Shown in pieces: positions 37,926 to 50,840 of a DNA stretch of 64,000 bases. Both the position numbers and the translations under genes were made by a program. Below the pieces are notes generated by a model. It did no database searches, was not told the DNA's origin, and was given only the letters and a program-made list of their open reading frames with translations. The DNA is from Prochilodus magdalenae. Lineage: Eukaryota > Chordata > Actinopteri > Characiformes > Prochilodontidae. Location: assembly GCA_024036415.1 (NCBI GenBank), contig JAMWET010000579.1:602501-666500 (forward strand). The letters run 5' to 3'. The number at the start of each line of letters is the position of its first letter. Position 1 is the first letter of the stretch.

Positions 37926-39639
37926 CATAGATGAGCAGTTTGTTGTCAAACGTCACATATCCAGAAGGTAAGATGGCCGAGAAGTGCAAAACAAATTTAC
38001 TATTAATTTATAAACAAAATAAAATTACATTCAAGAAAATAAAATGACATAAATACAAATAAATTTAAAACATATGTGACAAATGAACATTTCAGACAAC
38101 AAAATTACAAGACATGAAGACATTTACCAGTACCGAAACACCTTTACAAAGTCTGAATTTTGATGGAAAGGGTTGGTCTTACACACAGGAAGTGCTTGTT
38201 GCAATCAAGCTTTTCTTTATACTATTCACTGCTGTCAGGAGTATTTACAGCTCGCTCTGTGTTTTCAGTGCATGTTCCCTCAGCACTTTAGAGAATTCAC
38301 TGTTACAGGTTACGCTTTGTTGTTCAGAGGGATGCATCTGATCTTTTAAAAACTCTAAACCTTCCACAGGAAAAACAAAAGCATGCCAGATGGCTAAAAT
38401 GCGTGCACAAAGTGGACAAAACATGCTTTAGCATTGTCACCATCCCAAACTCCACTCACTCTACTATCATGAAACAGTTTGATTGACAAGGGTCTGCAAC
38501 AAGCACCCCCTGTGTGTTAGACCAACCCTTTCTGTCAGTATTTACAGTTTGTAAAAGTGTTTCAAGTCTTGTAAATTTGTTTTTACTCTGTACTCTTTTC
38601 AGGAAACTTGCTTTAGATTTTTTAAGTAAATCCTGTCCAGATGTTTGGTTTCAGTGTTCTCGTGCATATCATCTTTTTTATTTACTTTTTATTACGGCTT
38701 TAGCTCAATGAGCTTCATCATCCTTTGTCTACAACTCCAACCAGATTTCACCTCAGTATCCCAAATCTACATGCATCACCACAATGCTGGAAACCCGCAG
38801 ATAGAGCACCAATGCTGTATCTTTCTCCTTAACAAAATGGAAAACTGTGTTTACATTGGCACAGTGGAATAAGGAGAATTCGGAACATAGAACCGACAAT
38901 CTCAAACGCTGTTGTTCCTCTATCAAATACAAATCCTGCATTTGTAACCTGTACGTAGCAGCCATGTTGTGTGGTTGTATCTATTTTTTAACGATTGAAG
39001 CAGATCATCTTAAACTGAAGGTTTCATAGTGAAGAACAACTTTAATTTACCTTGTGTTGATGTCCAGATCGAGCTAGTGCAGGTAATGTTAGCTACTAGC
39101 AAGCACCAGGTAATTAACTTATATATATTACTATATAGTGTGAGGAATGTAGTTATTTATATGGAGGTTCATTTGACTTTCCAATTATCCATGAATTCAT
39201 CCATAAAATAGGAATGGTTTGGCCTTTTTTTCAATGTTTCAAACCACAGGGTTGTAAATCGATGTCTACTAAACACATCCGGCCATTTTTCATCCATGCG
39301 GTCAAAGCATGGACAGGTCAATTTCACTGTACAGTGAAACTCATTCTCTATCTATGCGACAACAAAGAACTTGACGGGATAGTCACTTATCCTGACTCGC
39401 TACGGCACAGCCTATCAGTTCAGTGCACTTTTGGCTCTCTCCCATATCACTCCCAGCCTTACGCCCTCTCCGCAGGGAGTAAGGGAGCCTGACACTATCT
39501 CCCACATAAAACAGTTGTCAGCTCCCTCAACGTTAGACGCCATGCAGCCATTCTCAGCATTACAAGAGGTCAGAGTCCTTTGCTATCAGAGTGGAGTTTT
39601 ATAAATAGCCTAGCAGGGCTGTTTGGGACAGTGGGTACA

Positions 39640-39905
39640 GGCTGCGCTGGGAATAGCGCCTTGGGTTGAAACCATTTTAATGAAGAAAGGAGATGCACTC
39701 CTATCCCTTTGGCCAGGGGGCCAACAATTGGGTGTAATTGAGGCTGCGAGATGAAAGCCCGCTCCTTCGGAGCTCCTTTTTGGTAATTGGTGTGTTTATG
39801 AGAGCCGACAGGCAGGATGTTTGGCTACTGCCTGGAGAACGCTTCCTTTGTAGCCAAATCTCAGAGCAGAGCATGATGATCTAAAAGCGCTGTGCTCTTG
39901 AAGAG
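39640..39905. promoter_or_regulatory. Candidate conserved non-coding block
   Basis: A repeat-free patch in the adra1d intron including GGGGCCAACAATTGGGTGTA and ATTGAGGCTGCGAGATGAAA. It lacks open frames of note. Its texture (homopolymer-poor, balanced GC, AATT cores) resembles vertebrate enhancers; conservation is untested. Confidence 0.25.
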
Positions 39906-40436
39906 CTTTACGGGTTCCAGAGGTGTCATTTTCAGAAACACACACTGGAACCGGGGTCTGGTGATATAACTGAGCAAGAGATCTGACTCAAGTTCTTGAG
40001 GTGTTTTTTCCTTTCATTGTATATGAGAAGTGCACAGGGCATAGAGCATGACCTCACGTCCGAACAGCAACCAGTGTCACACGAGTCACGTATGCACCCT
40101 GCCAGCTCACCAGACAGATGAGCAAAAGGTTATGTTTTTTTTTTTCCACTGCAAAGGGTTGTGTTGAATGTAAACACTTCCATCCCGGTTTCTACATTCC
40201 TCAGGATTCACTTTCATCTCATAGTGCTTCTTCCAGAGTTCAAGGAAAAGGCAAACGCAACCATATCTATCCACTTGAGAAAATCAGATGCAAGTATCTT
40301 TGCACCATGTACCTAAAGTTCAAGCTTTTCAACACCTAAACATGGAAAACACTTTCAGTACAATCTTACACTTTCAGTTATACTGTTGGGTCTATAAAAC
40401 AATGTTCTATATACAACCAGAAAAAGTCCTGTGAAG

Positions 40437-41060
40437 TACAGTACTGTGAAAAAGTCAGAGACTAGCCTTAGCTATCTTCATACCCTTTGTATAATTTCCA
40501 GTCAAAATGGTCATTAGTGAAAATGAATGATTCTTCAGGATTTGTATCTGAGGGAACTTGATATAAGATAATCCCCTTGGATTGGTCAAAGGAAAATACA
40601 TGAGAAAAACAAGAGTTTCCAAAAGTGGAGTTCAAAATGATTACAAAATGCAGAGGAAATATGATTCCTAATAGCTGTGCAAGACCTGGTAGACCACCAA
40701 AAATGTCACCTTCAGATAAACAGTAATTAAAGTTTTCATCTTTGGAAGAGAGGAGAAAATCAAGCTCCAATCTTACTTCAGATCGGAAAAATCCACAGGT
40801 GTTTCTGCCCATCCTTCCACTGTGAGAGGCCAACTAAACACTACGAGACTAAGAGGATGTGTAGTTGTTGAGGCCGTTGACAAGTAAAGATAGAAACCTT
40901 TACAAATATACAAAGAAGCTGCTGGGGTTCTCAGAACAGTGGACTGACCGTCCCAGAATCCAGATCGTAATATAACTGAAAGTGTTTAGGATTATCTGGA
41001 TGGTAAGAAGGTATGAAAAAAAAACATCCCTGTAGAACAAACTGAAAGCTAGTCTGAAAG
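40437..41060 (+). mobile_element. Tc1-like element remnant, left end
   Basis: Starts with the terminus TACAGTACTGTGAAAAAGTC. The interior (for example CATCCTTCCACTGTGAGAGG and AAAACATCCCTGTAG) is homologous to 51960-52260, which retains the opposite end. The transposase would be read on the minus strand and is broken. Confidence 0.65.
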
Positions 41061-41231
41061 GAATGGAAAGGAAAGGATAGCTGTAAAGAAAATATAATGA
41101 TATAGTGTATATACATCATACATCATACATATTTTCTGTAGGAGTAACCAAGAAAATATTCCAATGTTGCCCGCATTACATTATTCACTTATAGGCACTG
41201 TTAGAATGATATGATCAAACTCTTGAAACCT

Positions 41232-41423
41232 GTGGTTGGTGTAGCTCAGCAGATAACGCCACTACCTGCCAGGGACTGGGGTTCGAATCCTGGTCTGGGA
41301 GACTATGCTGTGCTACACCAATAAGAGTCCTTGGGCAAGACTCCTAACACTACATTGGCCTACCTGTAATATAAATACCCTTGTATGTCGCTCTGGATAA
41401 GAGCGTCAGCTAAATGCCGTAAC
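41232..41423 (+). repeat. tRNA-derived SINE with L2-type tail, copy 4
   Basis: This is the best-preserved copy. Its B box GGTTCGAATCC (41280-41290) is consensus, and the CGCTCT-GGATA-AGAGCG hairpin is perfect at 41389-41405. It lacks about 25 bases between the boxes that copy 1 has. Confidence 0.87.
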
Positions 41424-41589
41424 ATTAGATTGGGCATATTAAATAGTTGTTGAGGCTTCTGTGTCTGCTTTCTGCCTTTTCCTTAAGGCTGAAAATTTTG
41501 TAACTTGTACTTAATGGACGTTTCAACTGGAAATGCAACAGGTTCAACATAAGATATGACCCAAGCGTTTGTCTTAAACAGAATGCGAT

Positions 41590-41930
41590 GCTGCACCTCT
41601 GTGTCTTATATATAGCCTACCGTATACTCATGTTTACATACTGTATTCTCATGTTTACATACTGTTCTCATATTATCTCTACCTCAGATGTTATTTGTAT
41701 TGTGTACATACTGTGCACTACTCTTACAGTTCAAACATTCATTTGTAAATGCTGCTCTTATACATTCATATATATGTATATAGATATGCTTATATATGTA
41801 TATATTTATTACTACGGCTCTTTATGTAAATAATACTGTACTTGCACTTCTGGTTAAATGCTAACTGCATTTCATTGGCTCTGTACCTGTACTCTGCACA
41901 ATGACAAAGTTGAATCTAATCTAATCTAAA
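41590..41930. repeat. LINE/SINE tail-like repeat with short tandem units
   Basis: Contains TACTGTATTCTCATGTTTAC in tandem near 41624-41675 and ends with GTTGAATCTAATCTAATCTA, a tail seen in abundant fish retrotransposons. No coding part. Confidence 0.5.
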
Positions 41931-42354
41931 TAATAATGCATGGGGCAATTTCTCTACTATTTAGCTGCTGTTGATTCACTAAATATGTTTTTGTTGTAAA
42001 AAAAAAGAGATTTTTGCATTTAAAAAATCAGAGATCAGAGAGAGAACTGTTACCACATAAATGCTTTTTCAAATCAATAAATACATGTTTTAAAAATTGC
42101 TTTAGTAAAATTTTGGTTTTGAGCACTGTAATGTACACACAGTACACACATATGAAAGGTTCCACCAAATTAAGCCCCACTGCTTCCGGATGAGGTGTGT
42201 CAAAGTGAACTTGAATCAACAAAGAAACCTTCAGATATTTTACTTTAGATGAGCCTTGTAGATGTGGAAGGTGATCAGGCAGTTTTATTTGGCCTCTGCC
42301 ATGGCAACAGTGCTGGATTATTTATTAGCATTGTAGAGCTCTAAATTCTATTAG

Positions 42355-42510
42355 GAAGCAATGTTTCATCAGGCGTCTTTATTGTTGTAAGCTGTTCCTT
42401 CCCTAATTACGAGAGGCTTTTCATTTTCTGTAATTATGAAGAGGTTGCGCGTTTGAGCACTTTACGTAAGACTGGTTTCTGCAAGCTCTGATTCACTAAT
42501 AATATATGGT
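42355..42510. promoter_or_regulatory. Candidate conserved non-coding block
   Basis: Two homeodomain-like TAATTA cores lie 25 bases apart (CCCTAATTACGAGAGGC and TCTGTAATTATGAAG) within a repeat-free patch. This is compatible with an intronic enhancer; conservation is untested. Confidence 0.3.
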
Positions 42511-43605
42511 TTAGCCTCATTTAGTCTTTAACAGGCTTAAATGAAGATGCCAAAAGGTTTTCTGAAATAAAAGAGTTTGATGTAGTATGTAAACATTATT
42601 CTAGTTGTCAAAAGGACCTCTGCCCAAACCATACATTTAACATATGGAAACTAAACTGATAATACAGCCATTTAAATGTAATTCTTTAGTTTCATTTTAA
42701 TGTAATTTCATGAAATCCAACACATTTACATATATCTGCCTATTCAGCCTATAACAGTTAAACCACCCATTCACATGCTTGAATTACACTGTTTTTGTGA
42801 ACAAGGGAAGCCTATCAGAACAGAGCTTCTTTACATATATCTGTGTAAAAGGCATGTATGGTACATAACCCATACATAAATGTGGGCCTGCTACAAGAGC
42901 CCCCTTCTCTTAAAGGGACTTTCAATGTTATTGTTCACCAGTCTTCTTGCTAGGGGTATGACACATCTGCACTCAAATACAGACATGCCTCCAATTTACA
43001 ACTTGGCCAAGAGATAAGAACTGGCTACTGACAGTAGTGGAGATAGTAATGCTTGTTTAAGAACCAATCTAAATATAAAACTGCTGGTCACAGATTGTTG
43101 GTCACATTTCTAAATAATAAAGGGATGCAAAGAAACCTTTATTTTTAAGAGTGTGCAGCAGTTGCAAAGGCCAGCCTGACCAATAAGCCATACTACTGTT
43201 GTGAACTAGCAGGCTCAAAACTAGCACCATGCTAATAAGGCAAATATGTAAACTGGTCAGAACGGTCATTCCAAGATAAGAGAATGTTTTCTTTTAATGG
43301 ACTTTAGTGAAAGGAGAAAAACACACTGCATGGTCTGGCATGCCAGCTCTATTCGCTCCCTGAGATACACAGACTATGCCATGTTTCTTTGCAGTAGAGC
43401 GGTGGTGGAGACAGGAGCAGCAGCTTTGAGTGTTGTTTGAGTGTTGGCACTCAGCGCTTCATAAAGGCCAACACTGCTCTTGCAGAAGGTCACCATCATC
43501 CTGTTAGCATGTCTAAACACGTGAATGTTTCAGGATGTTAGCTATCATGCTGATCACTGTCTTTCACATGTACGGGATATCCTTGAGCTGTATGTCAGGA
43601 CTTTA

Positions 43606-44090
43606 AAGGGAAATTCCACCATTATGTTTCTGCCTAATTCAATCACCGAGATGCTGAAACAAAGCAATTCAGAGTTGATTGATGTGAAACATGCTGATAT
43701 TTTTACAGTGGTGGTTTTACAGTGGTGGTGTCAGGAACTACATGTTGTGTTGTGTCCAGTGCACATGCAGCCATTTTATTAGCAAAACTACCTTTGAATC
43801 TACACCTGTTTTTTAGGTAATATTAGGGATGCCTGCTCTGCCATGAATGGATAAAAAGTACATTTCAGCCCAGAGCCTTGTGAGGCAATGGTTTTATAAC
43901 CATGATAAGGTGTAAGCTCTATGTAAGCTATTTTTAGAGGCATAAATATGTCTGGTTACTATCACCACCACTGTGAACAAGAGTTTCTCTAAAATGAAGC
44001 ATTTCACACCAAACTTCTTAAATGTCTTTTTTATATCTTAAACACTGAATTATGTAAATGCTTCTAAATACATATATGCCAATACTTTTA
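43606..44090. repeat. MITE-like dispersed repeat, copy 2
   Basis: Starts TTAAAGGGAAATTCCACCAT, has TTTACAGTGGTGGTG in the middle, and ends with CACTGTGAACAAGAGTTTCT. The order and partial sequence match 1619-2140. Confidence 0.5.
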
Positions 44091-44339
44091 TAGGCAGCCA
44101 TGCAATTAAAGGTTCTAAATGGGAATCAAAAGAATATCATCAAGAGAATCATCATTAAAAGAATAGTGGCACCCAGAAGAAATGTGGGATTGCGATGCTA
44201 TTGGGAAGAAAGATAAAGGTTACCAGAAACAATGCATGATGATACATTTAGACTGATATGGGTAATATTTATTGAGCTACACATACAGAAGTAGTATCTC
44301 TCAGTATGGCGTCCTGTGATAATCCATCACATGCAGCTT

Positions 44340-44930
44340 GAATATTCTCACACAGTTCCTACAGATGTTGATGCAGTGGTGGAGGTGGAGTGACACCAGG
44401 CCTTCTGGATGCTTGAAAACAAATCTTTAATCTTGGTGCTGGCCACGGTGCCTCTACACACTGATTTGTTGTTTGTCTCCACCAGGACTAAAGTGGGACT
44501 CGTCACTAAGGATGACCCGCTGTCTTTCTGAGTCACTCCATAACAGTGTGGCACAACACCAGTGCAAGCGACATTGATGCGGTGTTAAGGGCAGTCATTG
44601 TGACAGACAGCATGCCTGTAGCACTGCATCATACAGCTTTCTGTTAATAGTGCTGGCTAACAGGATGACTCACAGATTGCATCACTGCTCGCTGAATGAA
44701 TGCAGTTGTGGCTGTTGTGTCAGTCAGAATCAGCAATAAAGGCCTGTCGTTGGCTACATCACATGTGTGGCCGAGTGTGAAACTTGAATCATTGGCATGT
44801 CTCACGATGTCAAGCCCACCCACTAATTTTCATTCCTGTCAGTTGACTCCATCTAGGTATATGAGAGCTCGATTTGTTGGAATAAAGGACTGTTTGGAGG
44901 GTCTTTTTAAGATATTGATTAGACAGTTTA
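44340..44930 (-). mobile_element. Tc1-like transposon fragment C
   Basis: On the minus strand this is the same family as fragments A and B: GCAGTGATGCAATCTGTGAG, ACTGCCCTTAACACCGCATC and a block for SDESHF near 44510, the Tc1 FSDES motif. It extends further 3' than fragment B but is interrupted by stops. Confidence 0.7.
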
Positions 44931-45534
44931 ACCAGATTAGATGAATCGATCCACACTTTGTTGTACGCTCCTGGCTATATTTATCCACTGCAGTGCAGGA
45001 AACACTGTCTCTCAACAGTTACGTAAGTTAATGTGATGGGACTTTGAAATAATTTATTTGGAGTCGAAGCCAAACTCACTTGCATGACAAAGAAAGTGAG
45101 ACAAACTGAGTCTCGGGACCAGCCTGGAAATCCCCTACAGTTGTGACAGCTCGTCGCATTCACAACGTCTTCTGCATACAGAAAACAGAGTTCATCCATT
45201 TTCTCTGGTTCGCTGTGTTTGGCTGCAAAGCTTGTTTGAAGTAATAGGTGTTATAGGGAAGGAATGAACCACACTGAGGTTTGTGGTTATATAAAAAACA
45301 AACCATAGAACTTGGATATGATCCGCCCAGTCAACTTACATGAATAGCATTTCTCCAGGTCATTGCTTGCCAAAAAATTAAACAGCCATAAAAAGCTCTC
45401 TGTTTTTTCTTATGCAAAAAAAAAAACAACAAAAAAAAGAGATAGAGGAGCTCACCTAAGTACTAAGTTCATCACCTGCAATTTTAGAATCCTCTGTAAA
45501 TGGGGAAAAATGCCCCTAAGATAATATTGGCCTT

Positions 45535-45705
45535 GTCATTTTTTTCCAGACTGATTTAATTATTTCCCTTGGCATGGTGTTTTCATCATTTGTACCGCCG
45601 AGCAGGGCTTTCTAAGTGGCATGGGAAAATGCATAAAAACACATTAGTCACGCAATACAGTTCTTTAACAGGGCTCGCAGTCAAACAGACCGTCGATACG
45701 GCTGC
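45535..45705. promoter_or_regulatory. Candidate conserved non-coding block
   Basis: A repeat-free patch of balanced composition (TTAATTATTTCCCTTGGCAT, TTTGTACCGCCGAGCAGG) inside an AT-rich part of the adra1d intron. Evidence is texture only. Confidence 0.2.
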
Positions 45706-46047
45706 ACCGCTTGACTAGCCATACTGTGTAGTCTTTGCAACAACACCTTGTGTCAGCTGTCTTTGACTATACCAGCTATACCATTTATTGAGTGAGCATC
45801 AGCATATTGACACAACATTACCCAAGAACCAGAGCTCAACTGTCACTGTACAACTCACTTTTACAGTAACAACAAACTTTCAAACTTCAAACAAAAATAA
45901 CTTATAAAATAAATTATTTAAAAATTAAATAGAATTTATAAAGAGCTATATAGACACCGTTTTTACTAATTATACAGTTAATTTAAAATTAGCTACATGA
46001 TAAGAGGCATAATTACATAATAATATAATTGAATCTCTAACTTGCTA

Positions 46048-46049
<2 letters not shown>

Positions 46050-46119
<70 letters not shown>
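46050..46119. repeat. (AT)n microsatellite, long
   Basis: About 34 uninterrupted AT units, the longest dinucleotide array in the window. Such arrays can extrude cruciforms and are often collapsed in assemblies, so the length is uncertain. Confidence 0.95.
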
Positions 46120-46122
<3 letters not shown>

Positions 46123-48189
46123 CATATTATATAGACCATATAATCCATTTTAAACCAATAAAAAATTCGAAATCTTCCGTATCAACTTCTGTATCAAAGT
46201 TGGACCATATTAACATAATCTTTTACAGATCAGCGTACATGGCTTATTTAAAACAATGAAATCCCACATACTTATCAGCTACATGACATGACAAAGGGGT
46301 TGTTCAGTCTATTTTTCAGGCTATTTATTTATGCCACATTGATACACTGGAATAAACATGCACAGCTGCATGATCTCTTCTTTGTTTTTTTCTGTTTATT
46401 TTATTTATTTTGCTCGCAGCATGCTATAAGCATTGCTTGAGATTCAGGAAGAAAGCCTCTCTTATTAGTCGGCCTTCAGCACACAAGAGAACAAAGAGAA
46501 AACCAGCCTTTCCCACATCATTAAAACTATTTGAATCTGGAGGTGTTTAAAAACAATGCTTCAACAACCCCCACAGACATCTCCAAGATATGACATAGTC
46601 AGTATGGTGCAGTGATACAGCCTACCTCAAACTCATCTGACAAGACAATTTAAAACATTAGCTCAGGATTTACATTTATATATGCATAACAGCCAGACCC
46701 AAACAAAACATATAAATGTTTAATTTTTGGTTCTGTTTACAAAAGGCCAACAGTTTTAACTCCAGCTAAGTTTATTCATATATTAGTTTCCTTCTGATTG
46801 AGAGTTATACCTAAAAAACTAGGCCACCTGGTTGTTTTCAGCTGTTACTTTACTTTAAAAGCTTTAACACTAACAAGTTACTTGCTTTTGTAAAAAAACT
46901 AAAAAATAATTATGGCATTAATTACAATCATTTTTCTGCTACTAGCATCATACATATTATCTTGTTTGTTAAGTGGGCTTTTGACAGAGTTTGATAAAAG
47001 AACACCACTAAAACTGTTGCATTGTTAATGTATGGTCTTTAAAGCAGCATTATTCGAGAATTGATATTTTTGACCTTAGGGCCCCCTTACAGTTGCATAG
47101 TGCGATTTTACACAACTGCCGTAAATGCTGTGCATTGAGCGCCCTAAAGGACCATCATACACGTGCATTTTGTGATGAGCTGATGTCATGTGTGTCATTC
47201 AGACATATGGACTCATGATTTTGGTTGTTTCTATATTTAACTAACTGAGTGATGAGTGTTATCTGTAGAGAGTCGGATTCTGTCAGGTTGACGGAACATC
47301 AACAGAACACTGGCAAAGACAACATCAGAAGTCAAAGAATTGTGTCATTTTACAAGGTGGAGTAATATTACAGGAGGTTCAAACGTTCAAGGCTTATTTG
47401 GTGTGTGTAACATCGGGAAAAACTCCATGAGACCGGAACGACACAGATAAGATTACAGGTTACATCACAGTCCTTAATGAAGAACATTGGCAATGATAAA
47501 TACTCCTTGGTCTCTTCCCCAACAATGTCTTCTTCAGTCTCTTTGCAGCCTCTGCCATAATGTCCATGTTGAGAACATCAAGCTAGCGTCTTCTAATAGT
47601 TTGCTGAAGACCCATAGTTGTTGGTGGGTGACGTGGTGTCATAAGGCATTACGCCGTTCTGGCAAGAGGTGCCCGCTTCGCCAAAGTCACATAGCGCTAC
47701 AGCAGGCGTTCCAGGCCCTGAGTGGCAATGACAGAGATGCCATTCTCCCTATGGTAAGTCAGTGTACCATCAAAATAATTTTGAAGCTGCTTTTTAAATG
47801 TACAATTGTTATATAATGTGGCTTTAGACGGTCACTCTAACCAACATCTGTTGTAAACAGGCTAGCCCCTAGTCTAAATTGGTGCAGTAATCTCAGAATT
47901 GAGATTTTCCTATTACAACACTTGGAAAATGCTTTGGTGAAGATATGTGAGGACAAGCTGTTCAAATTGGGATTTTTTTCTGCTAGCTGGTTAATGCAGA
48001 GGAACACACAACCTTACTAGGAAGAATTATATAACCAGTTTCACTGCCATGTTGTAGGAATCTCAATGCATATATGAAATCCCAAAGGATAAATAAAAGT
48101 TAGCATTATATTTGCTGGGTATTATGTTGAGAGAACATTGATTTATGAATAAAATTAGGTATTACTGTAAGGTCTAAATTCCTCTTTTC
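46120..48189. other. adra1d intron, unassigned stretch
   Basis: No gene is recognised. A sequence starting near 47090 (AGGGCCCCCTTACAGTTGCA) looks like the end of a DNA transposon, but no matching inverted end was found. The 109-codon frame at 47487-47816 has no known motif. Confidence 0.35.
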
Positions 48190-48720
48190 AATTCCCAGTA
48201 CCCTCAGGTAGCTGCTGATTTAGGCTGCTTGCTTCTCCGAAGTCCCTCTCATGACTCAGTGTTTCTTGGTTATGTTACGTGTGGACTAGAGCCATCTCAT
48301 CTCCTGGCTGCAACCTGGTGGCTGCGCACATGTTGCCGAACACTGGAAAAGGAAACCACCCCCTTTAACTCCGCTCAATTAAGGGTGCGATTAGGGCAGC
48401 AGAGCGTAATACGAGGGAGGTCGAGGAGAGGGGGTGGTTCTCTGGAAGAGCTGGCAGATTATCAGGCTCTAAAACAATATCAGCCCAGCTTCCGGCACCA
48501 AAATGCGAAGCTTTAGTGTCGAAAGGGAATTGGCCGGTCTGGTCTCTGATCAGCATTAAAGTGGCTTTTCTGCTCGCACTGCTGGGCCAGGCTTCGCCAG
48601 AAGATGCTATCAGTTAAAACACTCCTTCCTCTTAGTGAATGTGAGTAGAATACCAGCAGGCATGGCCTTAATTACGGCTGCAGCGGAGAGCAAGCGCGGC
48701 CCAAAATCTGTGATGAAATT
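48190..48720. promoter_or_regulatory. Candidate conserved non-coding block
   Basis: A 530-bp GC-balanced patch, about 5 kb downstream of adra1d exon 1 in transcription terms. It holds AACTCCGCTCAATTAAGGGT and GGCCTTAATTACGGCTGCAG. No exon-like frame is convincing. It is the most enhancer-like patch in the intron by eye. Confidence 0.3.
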
Positions 48721-49518
48721 ATAAGCCCAAAAGCAGTTTAAATTTAATATACTGCGCTAAAGTAGGACTACGCAAAACTATTTTACAGCATATTGCACCT
48801 GAAACTAATTTTGTTTGATACTTGGTTTCGTCCTTGTGAGGGATATTAGGAGAAATAAATGAACACTGGAGCTGTTTATTACTAAATGTAACCCTCCTGG
48901 AATTCCTCATGTTTTCAAAGGAAATATTATCACAGAGGTACTTGCTTCATAAAAGCTTGAACTTATTGGCCAATTACTGATAGTTCACCATCAAGGGCTG
49001 AGAATGCTTGCTTTGGGTTTTTCTTGGTATCTGAAGACAGAATGTAGTTTGATCAGGCAGTTTTTCCATAGCTTTTGATTTTTTTCCAGATTATATGAAC
49101 TTGGATCCCTTAGATCAAAAACTCTGTTAATCTGTGGCCTCTTTCTGTCATCTAACATGGGGTGCATTTCTGTGGTTTGTGTGGTTTTATGCACCAAAAA
49201 GAACCACCATTATTTTTTATGGCCATCTTCCTTCAACTCTACATTCCTCAACATTTAATCGACTGCTTTGTTGGTGTTCCTTTAAGACTGGTGTATGTAC
49301 ATTAGCAGTATTCTAATAGACTGCCATAAATTGTCCATTCCAGGCTTAAACACTTCTTATAACTTCTATACCATTGGGCGGGGCTAACCTGCTGTAACCT
49401 GAATAGATCTGGTTTGGTTCTATGTGTGGTCTGTACAGACAGGTACATTGTGAACATGTTTAAGTGGTAGACCAAATTTATTATTTAATTCCTTCATGAT
49501 GTTGGTGTTGGTATAGGC

Positions 49519-50420
49519 TTAAAGGAGCAGTGTATTGGTTTAAAGGAGCAGCGTGTGACCTCGAGTTGTGAGGCTACATATTATAACCTTCTTACTCCCT
49601 ACCCACCCACTCCTTCCCAACAACCCACAGAGGCCATCAGCTTCCAGTCGTTGTCTCAAAGCCTCTACCAATTATAATTAACTTCTTTGTGTTCTTGCTG
49701 CTTTGATGGTGAAGATTTACCCTTATATTTGTATACCCTTAATATGTGTTAAATAACCATTTGACAAAATTTGGTTTCTTAAACTTCTAAAATTAGTACA
49801 TATTTAGTACTTAACTTTTTACTGCTGGTAGTCTTTTTTAATAAGGACTTTTAGCAGCTTGTTGTTTGAATTTTGCTGTACCTCCTAAAATGGGTTGCTG
49901 CGATTACATCCTGAGGTGTTACAACTGCACCATTTAAGGTAGATTGGAAAAAATCAAACAGAAAGCTGAAAAACTAAAAAGAATAAAAAGTTGACTTTAG
50001 CTTCGTAGTTGCTGGAAGTGTAGAGATTTTAGCTATCAAAATATTCTACCTGGAGAGTTATTCACTGAGCTGCCGATACATGTTCATTATGGTAGGACAT
50101 ATCAGGGATTGTTCTATTTCCTTAGTCTTCCACCCAGTGCTAAAGTGCCACCAGTTTGAAACTGCCACCTGTGTAAAACCTATGAGACATTAGACTCTCT
50201 ACAGCCAGTGTATGGTTTGTCTGTTGTAGGCTATTATAAAACATTGTGGCTCTATATGGCAGTCTCTAATGAAAGATGACTCACTGCTATGTATAAATGG
50301 CTCATTCTAACCTAATAAAAACACAATCATTTGTAGTTACAATAAATTATACTTTAATGAAACCCTAGTTTCCTATTTCTACTAATAGTTCCCCCAAAAT
50401 CTTACACACTGCACCTTTAA
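49519..50420. mobile_element. MITE-like element with TTAAAGG termini
   Basis: The left end TTAAAGGAGCAGTGTATTGG faces a right end whose complement is TTAAAGGTGCAGTGTGTAAG, giving an inverted repeat of about 17 bases with two or three mismatches. The 900-bp interior is non-coding. A similar terminal motif recurs inside the left end at 49540. Part of the interior resembles 8260-8400. Confidence 0.6.
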
Positions 50421-50549
50421 TTCTATAGTTCCTTGCTTATTGACATGTGATTGGAATGGTAACTTTGTCTTTCGGTAATTCTCCCTCCCTGTGGATCCTT
50501 GTGGCTTTGCTTGCATGAAATCCATTAACCCCCATTAATTAATGTCATC

Positions 50550-50840
50550 ACCGTGTAGGAATCGCTTAGGGATTGCGAATGGAGGGAGTTAAGGGCTACA
50601 GCATGGGCCACCCTATCATAAAGCAATTAGTTTTGATGCTGAGACAGTTTTGTCATGGAACGTCGAGAAGGTTTTGGCCCATAAAGGCCTCATTAGTACG
50701 ATTATTGCTCAAGCTGAACGCCTGTCTCGTGTCTAGTCCGACTTTCATAAATAAGAGGCATTTCAAAAGAAGTGGCCCTCAGTTTCTTTTTCACTGTGTT
50801 AACTGGACAGCCAACATAAATGTGGGTTTTAGAGTTTAGG
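50550..50840. promoter_or_regulatory. Candidate conserved non-coding block
   Basis: A repeat-free patch immediately beside the MITE-like element, including AAGCAATTAGTTTTGATGCT and AAAGGCCTCATTAGTACGAT. It has an 88-codon open frame with no recognisable motif. Conservation is untested. Confidence 0.25.

Noticed and set aside
47487..47816. 109-codon frame
   Set aside because: No recognisable motif, starts in AT-rich intron DNA and ends in a low-complexity hydrophobic run; a decayed transposon frame is possible but not shown.
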